64,000 nt of DNA from Cryomorphaceae bacterium BACL29 MAG-121220-bin8. Its GTDB lineage: Bacteria > Bacteroidota > Bacteroidia > Flavobacteriales > Flavobacteriaceae. The stretch is from NCBI GenBank assembly GCA_905182765.1, contig CAJJCV010000006.1, positions 1 through 64,000 on the forward strand. Reading direction: 5' to 3'. The translations under genes were made by a program, and so were the position numbers. Position 1 is the stretch's first letter, and each line of letters opens with the position of its first letter. Below, piece by piece: positions 7,063-16,163 of the stretch. The notes under the pieces were generated by a model, which ran no database searches, was not told the DNA's origin, and was given only the letters and a program-made list of their open reading frames with translations.

Positions 7063-9270
7063 TTAAAATTTGTAATCAAAACCAGCATAAATTCCAAATG
7101 GATGTCCAGGTCTTAATCCAGCAGGAGCTCTAGAGACAGCATATCTTTCATCAAAAAGATTTATTATTTTAGAATTAAAAGTTATGTTTTTAGGTAGATT
7201 GTATTTAAATGAAATATCAAAAATAAAATATGAAGGAATTCCAACAGATCCGTTGGCTATAGTTGAAAATTTTCCATTATAATTTCCACTTAGGTTAATT
7301 TCAAATTTGTTTGTCCTAAAGCTTATGTTAGAATTTAATTGATGTTGTGGAATATAAGGAATTCTGTCTCCATTACTCACCTCTCCCCAAATATCTTGAG
7401 TACTGCCAAAGTCAGTCAAAAATTTAGCATCTGTTCGAGTGTAAGACAATGAAAAAGGAATAGATATTTTATTATTTTCAATTAAATTGGAAGTTAATAA
7501 TAACTCAAAACCACTTACAAGTGCTTTACCAGCATTAAATGGATCAAGTTCACCATATCCACCTGTTGCAGCAAGGTCGTTCCCTAATAAGTTGCTGTAG
7601 TCGTTTTGAAAACCAATTAACTCTGCATTTAGTTTATTTATTGAAAATCTTGCTCCTAATTCTAAATTAATACTTTCTTCAGATTTTTGACCTACTGAAC
7701 TCCCAGGGGGAGAATATCCCTTATGCACTCCTCCGAAAAATGAAAGTTTATTGTTAATTGTATAATTTAAACCTAACCCAGGTATTAATACGGATACTTT
7801 ATTTTCTCTAAACGAAAGATCGTTTAGACTTCTCAATGGATTTGATTTTCCAAAATCTTCTCTAGATAATTTAATTGATTCGTACCTGATTCCAGGTGTT
7901 ATTGTAAGCGATTTTATTTTATACTTATACATTAAGTAAGTGGCAAACGAGTTCGCAGAACTAATTCTGTTTCCTTGAGATCCTTTTTCTCCAAATTTAT
8001 CCAAAGACATGAATCCGTTTTTTATGCTGTAAAGATCCTCCCACTGAAATCTGTCTTCCTCATCGTAATGATACCTTAGACCTATTTCTAAATCATTAAA
8101 TGAATTATTTTTTCCATACCAATGATAATCAATTTTTGTTTGAATTCCTTTTGAAACATATTCTCTGTTATTTGCTTTTACTTTTAAAGAATTATTTGAA
8201 TCTAATCCACCTTTTAAAATTGAAATGTGACTATCAAATTCCTCCGGATTTGAAATTACTTTTGATATTTTTTGAGAATTATCGTCGAATACTACATCGT
8301 CAAGTTTATACCAATTTCTTTTGAAACCATTGTAATAATAATTTGATGTTATTTTAAATCTTTCAGAAAAATTAAGTTCGTGTGTTAGTAGGTATTGAAT
8401 GTGTTCTGCATCCATTTTATCTTTTTCAGATGCTGGATATCTCAAAAAAGGATTTTTTTCAAAATCAGTTTCTGTTAAGCCCAAATATGTTTCATTTGAA
8501 ATTTCATCATAACTGTGTAGTTTGAGCTCAACGTTTTGTTTGATTTTAGCTTTTTTAGAAGTTTTATATTTAAATTTTGTTGTTATTTCATTAATATCAA
8601 AACCAGTATTTAAATTATTGCCAAGAGATTTAAATCCGTCTGAATTAAAATTTAAATATTCTACCATATATCCAATATTTTTAATACTATTCCCCAAGGT
8701 TAAGTGTGTTTGACCGGTATTAAAACTTCCATAACTAGTTGTAATTTTTCCATTAAATGATTTAGGTATTTCAGTAGAAACAAAATTTATTGCCCCCCCT
8801 GTTGTATATGGTCCGTACTGAATTTGACTGCTTCCTTTTAGGACTTCTACCGCCTGCATTCTTGCTATAGATGGAAAGTAATACGCAGACGATGCACTGT
8901 ATGGTGCCGGAGAAATTAGAACTCCATCTTCCATAATTGCTATTTTCGAACTCCTTTCAGGAGATGTTCCTCTAATACTAATATTTGGGCGTAAGCCAAA
9001 GCCATCTTCTTCATAAAAATTAATTCCAGCTATTTTGCTCAATGCTCTGTTGATGTCTATATAATTAAATTGTGCTAAATCTTCAGTAGATAGGTAATAG
9101 GCTGCTCCAGTTCTGTTTCTAGCGACAAACTTATTTCCTAAAATAGTATTTGCTCTAATAATTACTTCGTCTAAAGCAGTTATTGAATCTTTAGATTTTT
9201 CATTATTTTGATTCTGAGTGTATGAGTTTAAACTTAAAAGAAAAGTTAAAGTGAAGATGATTTTTTTCAT
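7063..9270 (-). CDS. FecA-like TonB-dependent outer membrane receptor
   Basis: The 735-residue protein is predicted to import a ferric chelate across the outer membrane using TonB. I chose the ATG at 9268-9270 because it begins a clear signal peptide (MKKIIFTLTFLLSLNSYTQ); an in-frame ATG 54 bases upstream lies beyond the likely promoter. The plug domain includes ISIRGTSPERSSKIAIMEDG and the segment PAPYSASSAYYFP, resembling FecA-type receptors, followed by a 22-strand barrel ending in YAGFDYKF. No N-terminal signalling or carboxypeptidase-like domain is present. It is divergent from an Fe(III) ABC transporter, which supports an iron role. The exact chelate is unknown. Confidence 0.88.
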   Translation of the reverse strand: MKKIIFTLTFLLSLNSYTQNQNNEKSKDSITALDEVIIRANTILGNKFVARNRTGAAYYLSTEDLAQFNYIDINRALSKIAGINFYEEDGFGLRPNISIRGTSPERSSKIAIMEDGVLISPAPYSASSAYYFPSIARMQAVEVLKGSSQIQYGPYTTGGAINFVSTEIPKSFNGKITTSYGSFNTGQTHLTLGNSIKNIGYMVEYLNFNSDGFKSLGNNLNTGFDINEITTKFKYKTSKKAKIKQNVELKLHSYDEISNETYLGLTETDFEKNPFLRYPASEKDKMDAEHIQYLLTHELNFSERFKITSNYYYNGFKRNWYKLDDVVFDDNSQKISKVISNPEEFDSHISILKGGLDSNNSLKVKANNREYVSKGIQTKIDYHWYGKNNSFNDLEIGLRYHYDEEDRFQWEDLYSIKNGFMSLDKFGEKGSQGNRISSANSFATYLMYKYKIKSLTITPGIRYESIKLSREDFGKSNPLRSLNDLSFRENKVSVLIPGLGLNYTINNKLSFFGGVHKGYSPPGSSVGQKSEESINLELGARFSINKLNAELIGFQNDYSNLLGNDLAATGGYGELDPFNAGKALVSGFELLLTSNLIENNKISIPFSLSYTRTDAKFLTDFGSTQDIWGEVSNGDRIPYIPQHQLNSNISFRTNKFEINLSGNYNGKFSTIANGSVGIPSYFIFDISFKYNLPKNITFNSKIINLFDERYAVSRAPAGLRPGHPFGIYAGFDYKF

Positions 9271-9310
9271 TTTTTTATTAAGATTGATTCTAAATAGTAT
9301 TAATATTTCG

Positions 9311-9318
9311 CAAACATA
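9311..9318 (-). promoter_or_regulatory. Bacteroidota -7 element of the TonB receptor
   Basis: On the reverse strand 9318-9311 reads TATGTTTG, a perfect TAnnTTTG element. It would place transcription start near 9305, about 35 bases ahead of the ATG at 9270. No clear TTG -33 element is seen at the usual distance. Confidence 0.55.
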
Positions 9319-9323
9319 ATACA

Positions 9324-9346
9324 TTATTTATAATTAGTCTAAATAA
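9324..9346. promoter_or_regulatory. 23-bp palindrome between divergent iron-uptake promoters
   Basis: The arms TTATTTA (9324-9330) and TAAATAA (9340-9346) are exact inverted repeats separated by 9 bases. The site lies in the -33 region of the receptor promoter and about 30 bases upstream of the transporter -7 element. Its position suggests an operator for an iron-responsive repressor of the Fur or DtxR type, but the AT-rich sequence makes chance palindromes fairly common. Confidence 0.4.
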
Positions 9347-9376
9347 AAACTATTTTTTTTATAATCAAATTTAAAT

Positions 9377-9384
9377 TACTTTTG
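9377..9384 (+). promoter_or_regulatory. Bacteroidota -7 element of the Fe(III) ABC transporter operon
   Basis: TACTTTTG at 9377-9384 is a perfect TAnnTTTG match 20 bases upstream of the substrate-binding protein start. Transcription would begin near 9391, giving a very short untranslated leader. A TTG at the -33 position is not evident. Confidence 0.55.
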
Positions 9385-9404
9385 CTTGAGTTAAATCAAT
9401 CAAA

Positions 9405-10430
9405 ATGAAAAAATTTACATACATATTTTTTGCTATTTTTATCGCAAGTTGTATGCCAAACAATAAAAATACAAATGAAATTAATATATATAGTCAACGT
9501 CATTATAACGTAGATGAAATTCAATATAAAAACTTTGAAAAGCTAACTGGTATAAAAGTTAACGTAACCAAAGCAAATGCTGATGAGTTAATTCAAAGAA
9601 TGAAAAATGAAGGTGATAATTCCCCTGCCGATCTTTTTATTACAGTAGATGTTGGAAAATTGTGGCAAGGTGGTGATATGGGACTTTTTCAAAAATTCGA
9701 TGATAATTCTGTTTTTGAAAATATAGATTCTCAATTATTAGACAATAATGGCTATTGGGTTCCTGTAACCTACAGGTCTAGAGTAATAGTTTATAGTAAT
9801 GAAAGAGTAAAAAAAGAAGAGCTATCAACTTATGAGGATCTGTCTAATGAAAAATGGAAAGGTAGGCTATTAGTAAGGTCGTCATCTAATGCTTATAATC
9901 AAGCCTTAATGTCATCACTTGTTGAAAATTTAGGCTCAGAGAATACCTCTAAGTGGTCCGAAGGAGTTGTTGCTAATTTTGCAAGAGATCCAAAAGGAAG
10001 TGACAGAGATCAGGTTAAAGCTATTGCAGCAGGACAAGGAGATATAGCTATTGTAAATTCCTATTACATAGGATTATTACTTTCCTCACAAAAAGAAGAG
10101 GAAATAAAGGCTGGTAAAGCAGTTTCAGTTTTTTTTCCAAATCAAGGCGAAAACCAGAGAGGTGCCCATATAAATATTTCAGGTCTTGCTTTAACTAAAA
10201 ATGCTCCAAATAGAGATAATGCTATTCAGCTTATAAAGTATTTAACCAGTACTCAAGCTCAAGAAACATATGTTAAAAACAGCTTTGAGTACTCCGTGAA
10301 TCCAGATGTTAAACCTGATGAAATTGTTCAAGCCTGGGGGGAATTTAAGAAAGATCCAGTTGATTTAAATTCTTTAGGTACAAATAGAAACGAAGCAATT
10401 CGTATATTTGACAAGACAGGTTGGAAATAA
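9405..10430 (+). CDS. Fe(III) ABC transporter substrate-binding lipoprotein (FbpA/FutA family)
   Basis: The 341-residue protein has a lipoprotein signal ending in IASC with acyl Cys16, so it is likely anchored in a membrane rather than free in the periplasm. The mature part matches the ferric-binding family: IYSQRHYN (Tyr34 region), the segment DLFITVDVGKLWQGGDMG, and NSYYIGLL with Tyr220 and Tyr221, where family members use tyrosines to hold Fe(III). It is the first gene of a three-gene transporter operon. A different oxyanion or polyamine substrate is possible but the tyrosines and the divergent receptor favour iron. Confidence 0.9.
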   Translation: MKKFTYIFFAIFIASCMPNNKNTNEINIYSQRHYNVDEIQYKNFEKLTGIKVNVTKANADELIQRMKNEGDNSPADLFITVDVGKLWQGGDMGLFQKFDDNSVFENIDSQLLDNNGYWVPVTYRSRVIVYSNERVKKEELSTYEDLSNEKWKGRLLVRSSSNAYNQALMSSLVENLGSENTSKWSEGVVANFARDPKGSDRDQVKAIAAGQGDIAIVNSYYIGLLLSSQKEEEIKAGKAVSVFFPNQGENQRGAHINISGLALTKNAPNRDNAIQLIKYLTSTQAQETYVKNSFEYSVNPDVKPDEIVQAWGEFKKDPVDLNSLGTNRNEAIRIFDKTGWK

Positions 10431-12034
10431 AAAAAAAATATCAAACAAACAGTAGGAAATTTATTTTCTCTGCTGTTATACTTTCTATTATAGTTGTTTT
10501 ACCAATTGTTGCTTTAATTTTTAGCACGATTAACATAGACACATCAAATTTTAAATATTTATGGAATAATTTACTCTTAGATTATTCTTTTGATACTATA
10601 TACTTAGTTTTAATCACTTCATTTTTTTCTTTAATATTCGGAGTCTTTCCAGCATGGTATATAAGTACAAATAATTTTAGAGGAAAAAATATCTACGATA
10701 TTCTTCTTTATTTACCTCTGGCAATTCCAGTATATATTATGGCATTTACTTATAGCGATATTTTAAGCTATACAGGGCCAATGCAAAGTTTTTTAAGAAA
10801 TTATTTTCCTGAACTTGCTATTTTTTTTAATCAAGATTATTTACAAATTGAGATATTAGGGATTATTATGGCTTTAGCTCTGTACCCTTATATATACACT
10901 GCTTGTAGGCTTTCATTTTCTTTAGTTGGTTCAAATTATATTGATTTATCCAGAAGTTTAGGAATGTCTAGAACAAAAACATTTTATAAAATTGTTATTC
11001 CACTTTCAAGAGTTTCTATTTTTTCCGGTCTTTTTTTAGTAATTATGGAAGTATTAAATGAATATGGAGCTGTCAAGTACTTTGGAGTTAATACATTCAC
11101 AAGTGGAATTTTTAGATCATGGTATTCTATGCAAGATGTTGAAACGGCATCATTACTTGCAGTTTTTTTATTTTTTATAGTAGTGTTATTCTTTTCTCTT
11201 GAGAGATTTTTTAATTTAAGATATAATTTTCATTATAAACCAAATACAAAAAAATTTAAAACTGAATCCCCGTCAAATATCAAGAAGATAATTATACACT
11301 TTGCTTGTATGCTTCCTGTTCTTTTAGGATTTATTATTCCAATTCTATTTATTATCGGAAATGTAATTTATGAATTTGAAAGAATTGATTTTTACAAGGT
11401 GATTAATTTAACTTCCAATACATTTATTGTTTCTTTAATAGCTTCATCTATAATAATTGTCATTGCAGTTTATTTTCAATTTTTAAAAAGAATCATAAAA
11501 AATAAGACTTTGACAGTCTTTAATGAAGCTATATCGCTTACATATGCTTTGCCTGGCGCTGTTATAGGTTTATCATTAATTATATTATTTTCTTCATTTT
11601 CATTTAAAACAGAAGTTTTAATTGGCTCATTTGCAGTATTAATATATGCATACGTGATGCGTTATATGGCAGTAGGGATTTCTCCGCTCAAATCTAGTTT
11701 TGAGAAACATCCCACCTCATACGATGACACTGCAGTAAATTTAGGAATGAGTCCATTGAAGTTGTTTAAATCAATTCACCTTCCAATTAATAAATCTGCA
11801 ATTGCAATAGCATTTTTGATCACTTTCGTTGATATAATTAAAGAACTTCCAATAACACTAATTCTAAGACCTTTTAATTTTGATACCTTGGCTGTTCAAA
11901 CTTATGAATACGCAATTGAAGAAATGATACCTAAGTCTTCAATTTATTCTTTGACTATTGTTATGATGGGAGTAATATTGTTAATATTTTTAAAAAAAAT
12001 TATAAATAAAGAAATCGATGTTTCTAAAAGTTAA
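10421..12034 (+). CDS. Fe(III) ABC transporter permease, fused two-module type (FbpB-like)
   Basis: The 537-residue inner-membrane protein carries two permease modules, with about twelve hydrophobic segments. Each module has an EAA-type loop that contacts the ATPase: SRSLGMSRTKTFYKIVIPLSR in the first half is followed in the second half by NLGMSPLKLFKSIHLP. The start is a TTG at 10421, inside the end of the substrate-binding gene, because no ATG occurs before the first membrane segment. The 10-base overlap suggests translational coupling. Fusion of two modules is typical of FbpB/CysU-like iron permeases. Confidence 0.9.
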   Translation: MEIKKKYQTNSRKFIFSAVILSIIVVLPIVALIFSTINIDTSNFKYLWNNLLLDYSFDTIYLVLITSFFSLIFGVFPAWYISTNNFRGKNIYDILLYLPLAIPVYIMAFTYSDILSYTGPMQSFLRNYFPELAIFFNQDYLQIEILGIIMALALYPYIYTACRLSFSLVGSNYIDLSRSLGMSRTKTFYKIVIPLSRVSIFSGLFLVIMEVLNEYGAVKYFGVNTFTSGIFRSWYSMQDVETASLLAVFLFFIVVLFFSLERFFNLRYNFHYKPNTKKFKTESPSNIKKIIIHFACMLPVLLGFIIPILFIIGNVIYEFERIDFYKVINLTSNTFIVSLIASSIIIVIAVYFQFLKRIIKNKTLTVFNEAISLTYALPGAVIGLSLIILFSSFSFKTEVLIGSFAVLIYAYVMRYMAVGISPLKSSFEKHPTSYDDTAVNLGMSPLKLFKSIHLPINKSAIAIAFLITFVDIIKELPITLILRPFNFDTLAVQTYEYAIEEMIPKSSIYSLTIVMMGVILLIFLKKIINKEIDVSKS

Positions 12035-12986
12035 AGATTTAAAGAAATATTATAACTCAAAAGAACAATTAATTAGAAATCTTAATTTTTCTGTTGATAA
12101 GGGTGACATCGTTTCGTTTATTGGTGAGAGTGGTTCAGGAAAAACTACATTTCTTAAATGTTTGGCCGGATTAGAAAAAATTAACTCTGGATTAATAGAA
12201 TTAAATGGAAATGTATTAAACCATAAAAACACTTTTGTTAATCCTGATAAAAGAAAAATTGGTTTTGTGTTTCAAGACTATCCATTGTTTCCACATTTAA
12301 ATATTTTAGAAAATATTTCAATAAACCTTGAAAAAAAGTTTTTGTCCAAGATTGATTATATTTTGAATTTAACCAATTTAAAAGATTTATGTAATAGATA
12401 TCCCCATCAACTTTCAGGTGGAGAACAACAACGAGCTTGTTTAGCTAGAGCTCTTGTGCGAGAGCCAGATCTACTATTGTTAGATGAGCCTTTTAGTAAT
12501 TTAGATTCAAATATTAAACTTACAATACAGGAAGAAATTCATAAAATAATCAAAGAAACTAAAACCACTACAATTTTGGTTACCCATGATATTAGAGATA
12601 CTTTTAATATTTCAGATAAAATTTTAATTTTTAAAGCAGGGATCCTTCAACAGTATGATAGTCCTGTTAGTATGTATTGTAACCCTATAAATTGTTATTG
12701 CGCTAAAATTCTTGGAGATTTGAATCAGGTTACAATCGATAATAAAACCTTTTATTTAAGACCGGAGAAAATCAAATTATCTAAGAACTCTAAATTTGAT
12801 GGTATTGTAGAAAAATCGCAATTTGCAGGTAAAGAATACAAAATAAGTGTTAGTGTAAATGGTGAAACTTGGGCTTTTTTCAATGATTTTCCATTAGAAA
12901 AAAAAGAAAAAATTAAATTGGAATTTGAAAACAAAGATTTAATAGAATTTGATTCAACCTGTTCTAACTTTTTCACTTCAAATTAA
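12018..12986 (+). CDS. Fe(III) ABC transporter ATP-binding protein (FbpC-like)
   Basis: The 322-residue ATPase energises the iron importer. It has Walker A GESGSGKTT at residues 36-44, signature LSGGEQQR at 132-139, Walker B DLLLLDEP at 151-158 and switch His190 in THD. A C-terminal extension after residue 240 with YLRPEKIKL resembles the TOBE-type regulatory domain of FbpC/PotA/MalK proteins. It overlaps the permease gene by 17 bases. Confidence 0.92.
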   Translation: MFLKVKDLKKYYNSKEQLIRNLNFSVDKGDIVSFIGESGSGKTTFLKCLAGLEKINSGLIELNGNVLNHKNTFVNPDKRKIGFVFQDYPLFPHLNILENISINLEKKFLSKIDYILNLTNLKDLCNRYPHQLSGGEQQRACLARALVREPDLLLLDEPFSNLDSNIKLTIQEEIHKIIKETKTTTILVTHDIRDTFNISDKILIFKAGILQQYDSPVSMYCNPINCYCAKILGDLNQVTIDNKTFYLRPEKIKLSKNSKFDGIVEKSQFAGKEYKISVSVNGETWAFFNDFPLEKKEKIKLEFENKDLIEFDSTCSNFFTSN

Positions 12987-13038
12987 TTTAAATTCATTCT
13001 AAACATAATTCACTTTAGATTTATCAAAAATATACGTC

Positions 13039-13272
13039 ATGATAGAATCTGTTGATAGTTGTCTTACTTGTGAAAATTTAGTTGATTCATTAAAATGTAA
13101 AAAGCACGATCTTTCTGTAGAAATCAATAATGTATGTAGCGATCATTCAATTAAAAAGGCTTTCTCAAAGCTTTCAGACTGTTTGAGTTGCGCTAATTAT
13201 AAGAAAGAATCTTGTGTAAACCCTGGTCATGCAGCATCAGGAATGTTATGTTTTTCTTGGTCATCTTATTAA
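13039..13272 (+). CDS. Unrecognised 77-residue cysteine-rich protein with two tandem repeats
   Basis: I do not recognise this family. The protein has eight cysteines arranged as two similar units: Cys8-x2-Cys11-x8-Cys20-x2-His23-x9-Cys33 and Cys48-x2-Cys51-x7-Cys59-x4-His64-x6-Cys71. The first unit opens DSCLTCENL and the second SDCLSCANY, which suggests an internal duplication. The spacing looks like metal binding (zinc or iron), but this is inference. There is no signal peptide or membrane segment, so a cytoplasmic location is likely. It starts 52 bases after the iron ATPase gene on the same strand, with no clear promoter between, so cotranscription with iron uptake is possible. Confidence 0.7.
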   Translation: MIESVDSCLTCENLVDSLKCKKHDLSVEINNVCSDHSIKKAFSKLSDCLSCANYKKESCVNPGHAASGMLCFSWSSY

Positions 13273-13469
13273 TTTTATATTAATTAATAGACATTAAAAT
13301 TTATTTATATTTCATTTTTTGTGAAATTTAAATCAACCTTCTTTTTTAAATATTTTCCTGATTTACTCTAGCATTTAGATCTGTTTCTAATTGTAATATA
13401 TTATTTTTACATTTTAGACGCATTTATATTATTACTTTATAAATAGATTTAAAATTAAATAATAGTTAT

Positions 13470-13796
13470 ATGGAACTTAAATCATTACAAAAAAAAGTCG
13501 ACAATTGGATAAATGAACATGGGGTTCGTTATTTTGATCCTTTAACAAATATGGCACAACTAACTGAAGAGGTTGGTGAAGTTGCAAGAATTATATCCAG
13601 AAGATTTGGCGAACAGTCTGAGAAAGATTCTGATAAAAAAATTGATTTAGGTGAAGAGCTTTCAGATGTTCTCTTTGTTGTTTTGTGTTTAGCAAATCAA
13701 ACCGGAATAGATTTAGATAGTTCATTTAATAAAAAATTAGAATTCAAATCTAAAAGAGATCATTTAAGACATAAAAATAATCCAAAGCTTAAATAG
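13470..13796 (+). CDS. MazG-like nucleotide pyrophosphohydrolase
   Basis: This 108-residue all-alpha protein matches the single-domain MazG-like NTP pyrophosphatases that hydrolyse nucleoside triphosphates, often non-canonical ones, to monophosphates. The metal-binding helices are visible as LTEEVGEVAR (Glu33, Glu34, Glu37) and GEELSDVLFVV (Glu62, Glu63, Asp66). The 197 bases upstream (13273-13469) hold no gene I can see and no convincing terminator or perfect promoter. It is followed 3 bases later by aroA, so the two are probably cotranscribed. The preferred nucleotide is unknown. Confidence 0.87.
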   Translation: MELKSLQKKVDNWINEHGVRYFDPLTNMAQLTEEVGEVARIISRRFGEQSEKDSDKKIDLGEELSDVLFVVLCLANQTGIDLDSSFNKKLEFKSKRDHLRHKNNPKLK

Positions 13797-13799
13797 TTG

Positions 13800-15032
13800 A
13801 TGAGTTATTCAATTAATCATAATAATTCTAGTTTTTCAAATTCATTTGAAATTTCTGGATCTAAGAGTGAATCTAATAGATTGATAATATTGAATTCAAT
13901 TTATGAAAATTTAAAAATTGATAATTTATCTAATTCTGACGATACTGTTGTATTGTGTAAATATGTAAATAACTTAGAAAATTATATTGATATACACCAT
14001 GCTGGAACTGCTATGCGTTTTTTAACAGCTTTGTTGTCAATTCAAAAGAACAAAGAGTTTGTTATAACTGGGTCAAAGAGAATGAAGCAAAGACCAATTG
14101 AAATATTAGTTGATGCTCTTAATAATTTAGGGGCAGACATTTCTTATAAAGATAAAACAGGATTTCCTCCCTTGTTAATCAAAGGAAAAGAGATAGTTGG
14201 TGGAGAAATTAGTTTAAGTTCTGATACTAGTAGCCAATATATTTCTGCTTTAATGTTAATTGCACCAATTTTAAAAAATGGTTTATCAATAAATCTTAAA
14301 GGACAAATAACTTCCAAGCCTTACTTAGATATGACATTGGCTATTCTTAAAAAAACAGGAATTAAATGTTGTTTTGAAAATAATATTATTTCAATTGAAC
14401 CCAGTTCAAGAATTCACGATGTCTCAATTTCTGTTGAATCCGATTGGAGTTCTGTTTCATACTTTTATAGTATTGTAGCCCTGTCAAAAGACTCTGAGCT
14501 AGATATAGGTACATTTTATGAATCGTCAATTCAAGGTGATATAAAGTTAACCGAAATTTATACTAAACTTGGAGTAGAAACAAAATTCATAAAATCATCA
14601 TCAAGGATTTTATTGAAAAAAATTAATGATTTTGTTAAGCCTGATCACATCGATCTTGATTTAACTGATAATCCCGATATTGCTCAAACAATTGCAGTTA
14701 CATGTTTTGGACTAGGGATTAGTTGTGACCTCGTTGGACTTCACACTTTAAAGATTAAAGAAACTGATAGATTGAAGGCTTTGAAAATTGAATTATCAAA
14801 ACTGGGAGCCGAAGTCAAAATCACAAATAATAGTTTTCATTTGGGAAGTTCTTTTTCTATAAATACCAATATTTCAATCGAAACTTATAATGATCATCGA
14901 ATGGCAATGGCATTTGCTCCTTTAGCTTTATTAACTTCAATAACCATCAATAATCCTGAAGTAGTTTCGAAGTCCTATAAGGACTTTTGGAAAGACTTAA
15001 AGAGTTTAAATTTCAAGCTTATTAAAGTTTAA
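13800..15032 (+). CDS. aroA: 3-phosphoshikimate 1-carboxyvinyltransferase (EPSP synthase)
   Basis: The enzyme joins PEP to shikimate-3-phosphate in the sixth shikimate step. I use the ATG at 13800; a TTG codon directly precedes it. The 410-residue protein has GSKSESNR (Lys22, Arg27), HAGTAMRFL (67-75), GSKRMKQRPI, SDWSSVSYF, NPDIAQT, KETDRLKAL and YNDHRMAMAFAPLAL, all in the expected order. In E. coli the matching loop is NAGTAMRPL; here Phe74 replaces the Pro at position 101. That may reflect the Bacteroidota branch of the family. It stands apart from the aromatic operon near 2-6 kb. Confidence 0.94.
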   Translation: MSYSINHNNSSFSNSFEISGSKSESNRLIILNSIYENLKIDNLSNSDDTVVLCKYVNNLENYIDIHHAGTAMRFLTALLSIQKNKEFVITGSKRMKQRPIEILVDALNNLGADISYKDKTGFPPLLIKGKEIVGGEISLSSDTSSQYISALMLIAPILKNGLSINLKGQITSKPYLDMTLAILKKTGIKCCFENNIISIEPSSRIHDVSISVESDWSSVSYFYSIVALSKDSELDIGTFYESSIQGDIKLTEIYTKLGVETKFIKSSSRILLKKINDFVKPDHIDLDLTDNPDIAQTIAVTCFGLGISCDLVGLHTLKIKETDRLKALKIELSKLGAEVKITNNSFHLGSSFSINTNISIETYNDHRMAMAFAPLALLTSITINNPEVVSKSYKDFWKDLKSLNFKLIKV

Positions 15033-15053
15033 TTTAATTAATTGCCAATATAC

Positions 15054-15085
15054 TTGACATAGGGGTATGCATAAATGTATATTAG
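15054..15085 (+). promoter_or_regulatory. Possible promoter upstream of queA
   Basis: TTGACA at 15054-15059 is followed by TATATTAG at 15078-15085, close to the Bacteroidota TAnnTTTG element with one mismatch. The spacing between TTG and the -7 element is 21 bases. It lies 18 bases upstream of the queA ATG, in a 71-base gap after aroA. Confidence 0.4.
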
Positions 15086-15103
15086 CAAACTTTAAATAAC
15101 ATT

Positions 15104-16153
15104 ATGAAACTATCACAATTTAATTTTGAGCTTCCTGAAGAGCGCTTAGCTGAATATCCAGCGGATCACCGAGATGAATCTAGACTAATGGTCTTAGACA
15201 GAAAAAAAGAAACCATCGAGCATAAAACCTTTAAAGATGTCGTTAATTATTTTGACGAAGGGGATGCTTTTGTTTTTAATAATACTAAGGTTTTTCCTGC
15301 TAGATTGATTGGTAATAAAGAAAAAACAGGTGCAAGAATTGAAGTATTTTTATTAAGAGAATTAAGTGACGAGCAAAGATTGTGGGATGTTTTAGTTGAC
15401 CCTGCAAGAAAAATAAGAATTGGTAATAAATTATATTTTGGAGATGATGATAATTTAGTAGCAGAGGTTATTGATAATACGACTTCAAGAGGAAGAACAT
15501 TAAGATTTTTATATGATGGTTCATATGACGAGTTTAGAAAAGCTTTATTTGAATTAGGTCAAACTCCATTGCCAAAGTTTATTAAAAGAGAAGAAGAGAG
15601 TTTTGACAAGGAAAGATACCAAACAATATATGCAAAACATGAAGGTGCAGTAGCTGCACCTACTGCGGGTATGCACTTTTCGAAACATTTATTAAAAAAA
15701 TTAGAGATTAAAGGAATCAATATTGCTGAAATCACTATGCATGTTGGGTTAGGAACTTTTAATCCTGTTGAAGTGGAAGATTTGTCTAAACATAAAATGG
15801 ATTCTGAAGAATTGTTTATAAATGAAAAGGCATGTAATATAATTAACGGAGCGAAAGCAAATAAAAATAGAATATGTGCTGTTGGAACTACTTCAATGCG
15901 AGGAATTGAATCGTCTGTTTCCTCTGTTAGAACATTGAATCCATATAGTGGATGGACTCATAAGTTTATTTTTCCACCTTATGATTTTAGAATTGCAGAT
16001 TCAATGATAACTAATTTGCACACACCTAAATCTACATTATTAATGATGGCTTCAGCTTTTGCTGGCCCTGATTTTATTAAAGAAGCCTATTCAGTTGCTA
16101 TAAAAGAAAAATATAATTTTTATTCTTATGGTGATGCTATGTTGATTATATAA
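15104..16153 (+). CDS. queA: S-adenosylmethionine:tRNA ribosyltransferase-isomerase
   Basis: QueA transfers and isomerises the ribosyl moiety of SAM onto preQ1-modified tRNA, making epoxyqueuosine. The 349-residue length fits the family. Diagnostic segments are [19 protein letters not shown] near the N-terminus, [34 protein letters not shown] and [13 protein letters not shown]. It is followed 10 bases later by rlmN, another RNA-modification gene. Confidence 0.97.
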   Translation: MKLSQFNFELPEERLAEYPADHRDESRLMVLDRKKETIEHKTFKDVVNYFDEGDAFVFNNTKVFPARLIGNKEKTGARIEVFLLRELSDEQRLWDVLVDPARKIRIGNKLYFGDDDNLVAEVIDNTTSRGRTLRFLYDGSYDEFRKALFELGQTPLPKFIKREEESFDKERYQTIYAKHEGAVAAPTAGMHFSKHLLKKLEIKGINIAEITMHVGLGTFNPVEVEDLSKHKMDSEELFINEKACNIINGAKANKNRICAVGTTSMRGIESSVSSVRTLNPYSGWTHKFIFPPYDFRIADSMITNLHTPKSTLLMMASAFAGPDFIKEAYSVAIKEKYNFYSYGDAMLII

Positions 16154-16163
16154 TTTTTGAAAA

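Noticed and set aside
9271..9324. N-terminal extension of the TonB receptor to an ATG at 9324
   Set aside because: It would add 18 residues before a normal signal peptide and lies upstream of the predicted transcription start.
13273..13469. Possible small gene or promoter in the 197-base gap before the MazG-like gene
   Set aside because: No open frame with sensible composition and no TAnnTTTG match with proper spacing was found; the sequence is simply AT-rich.
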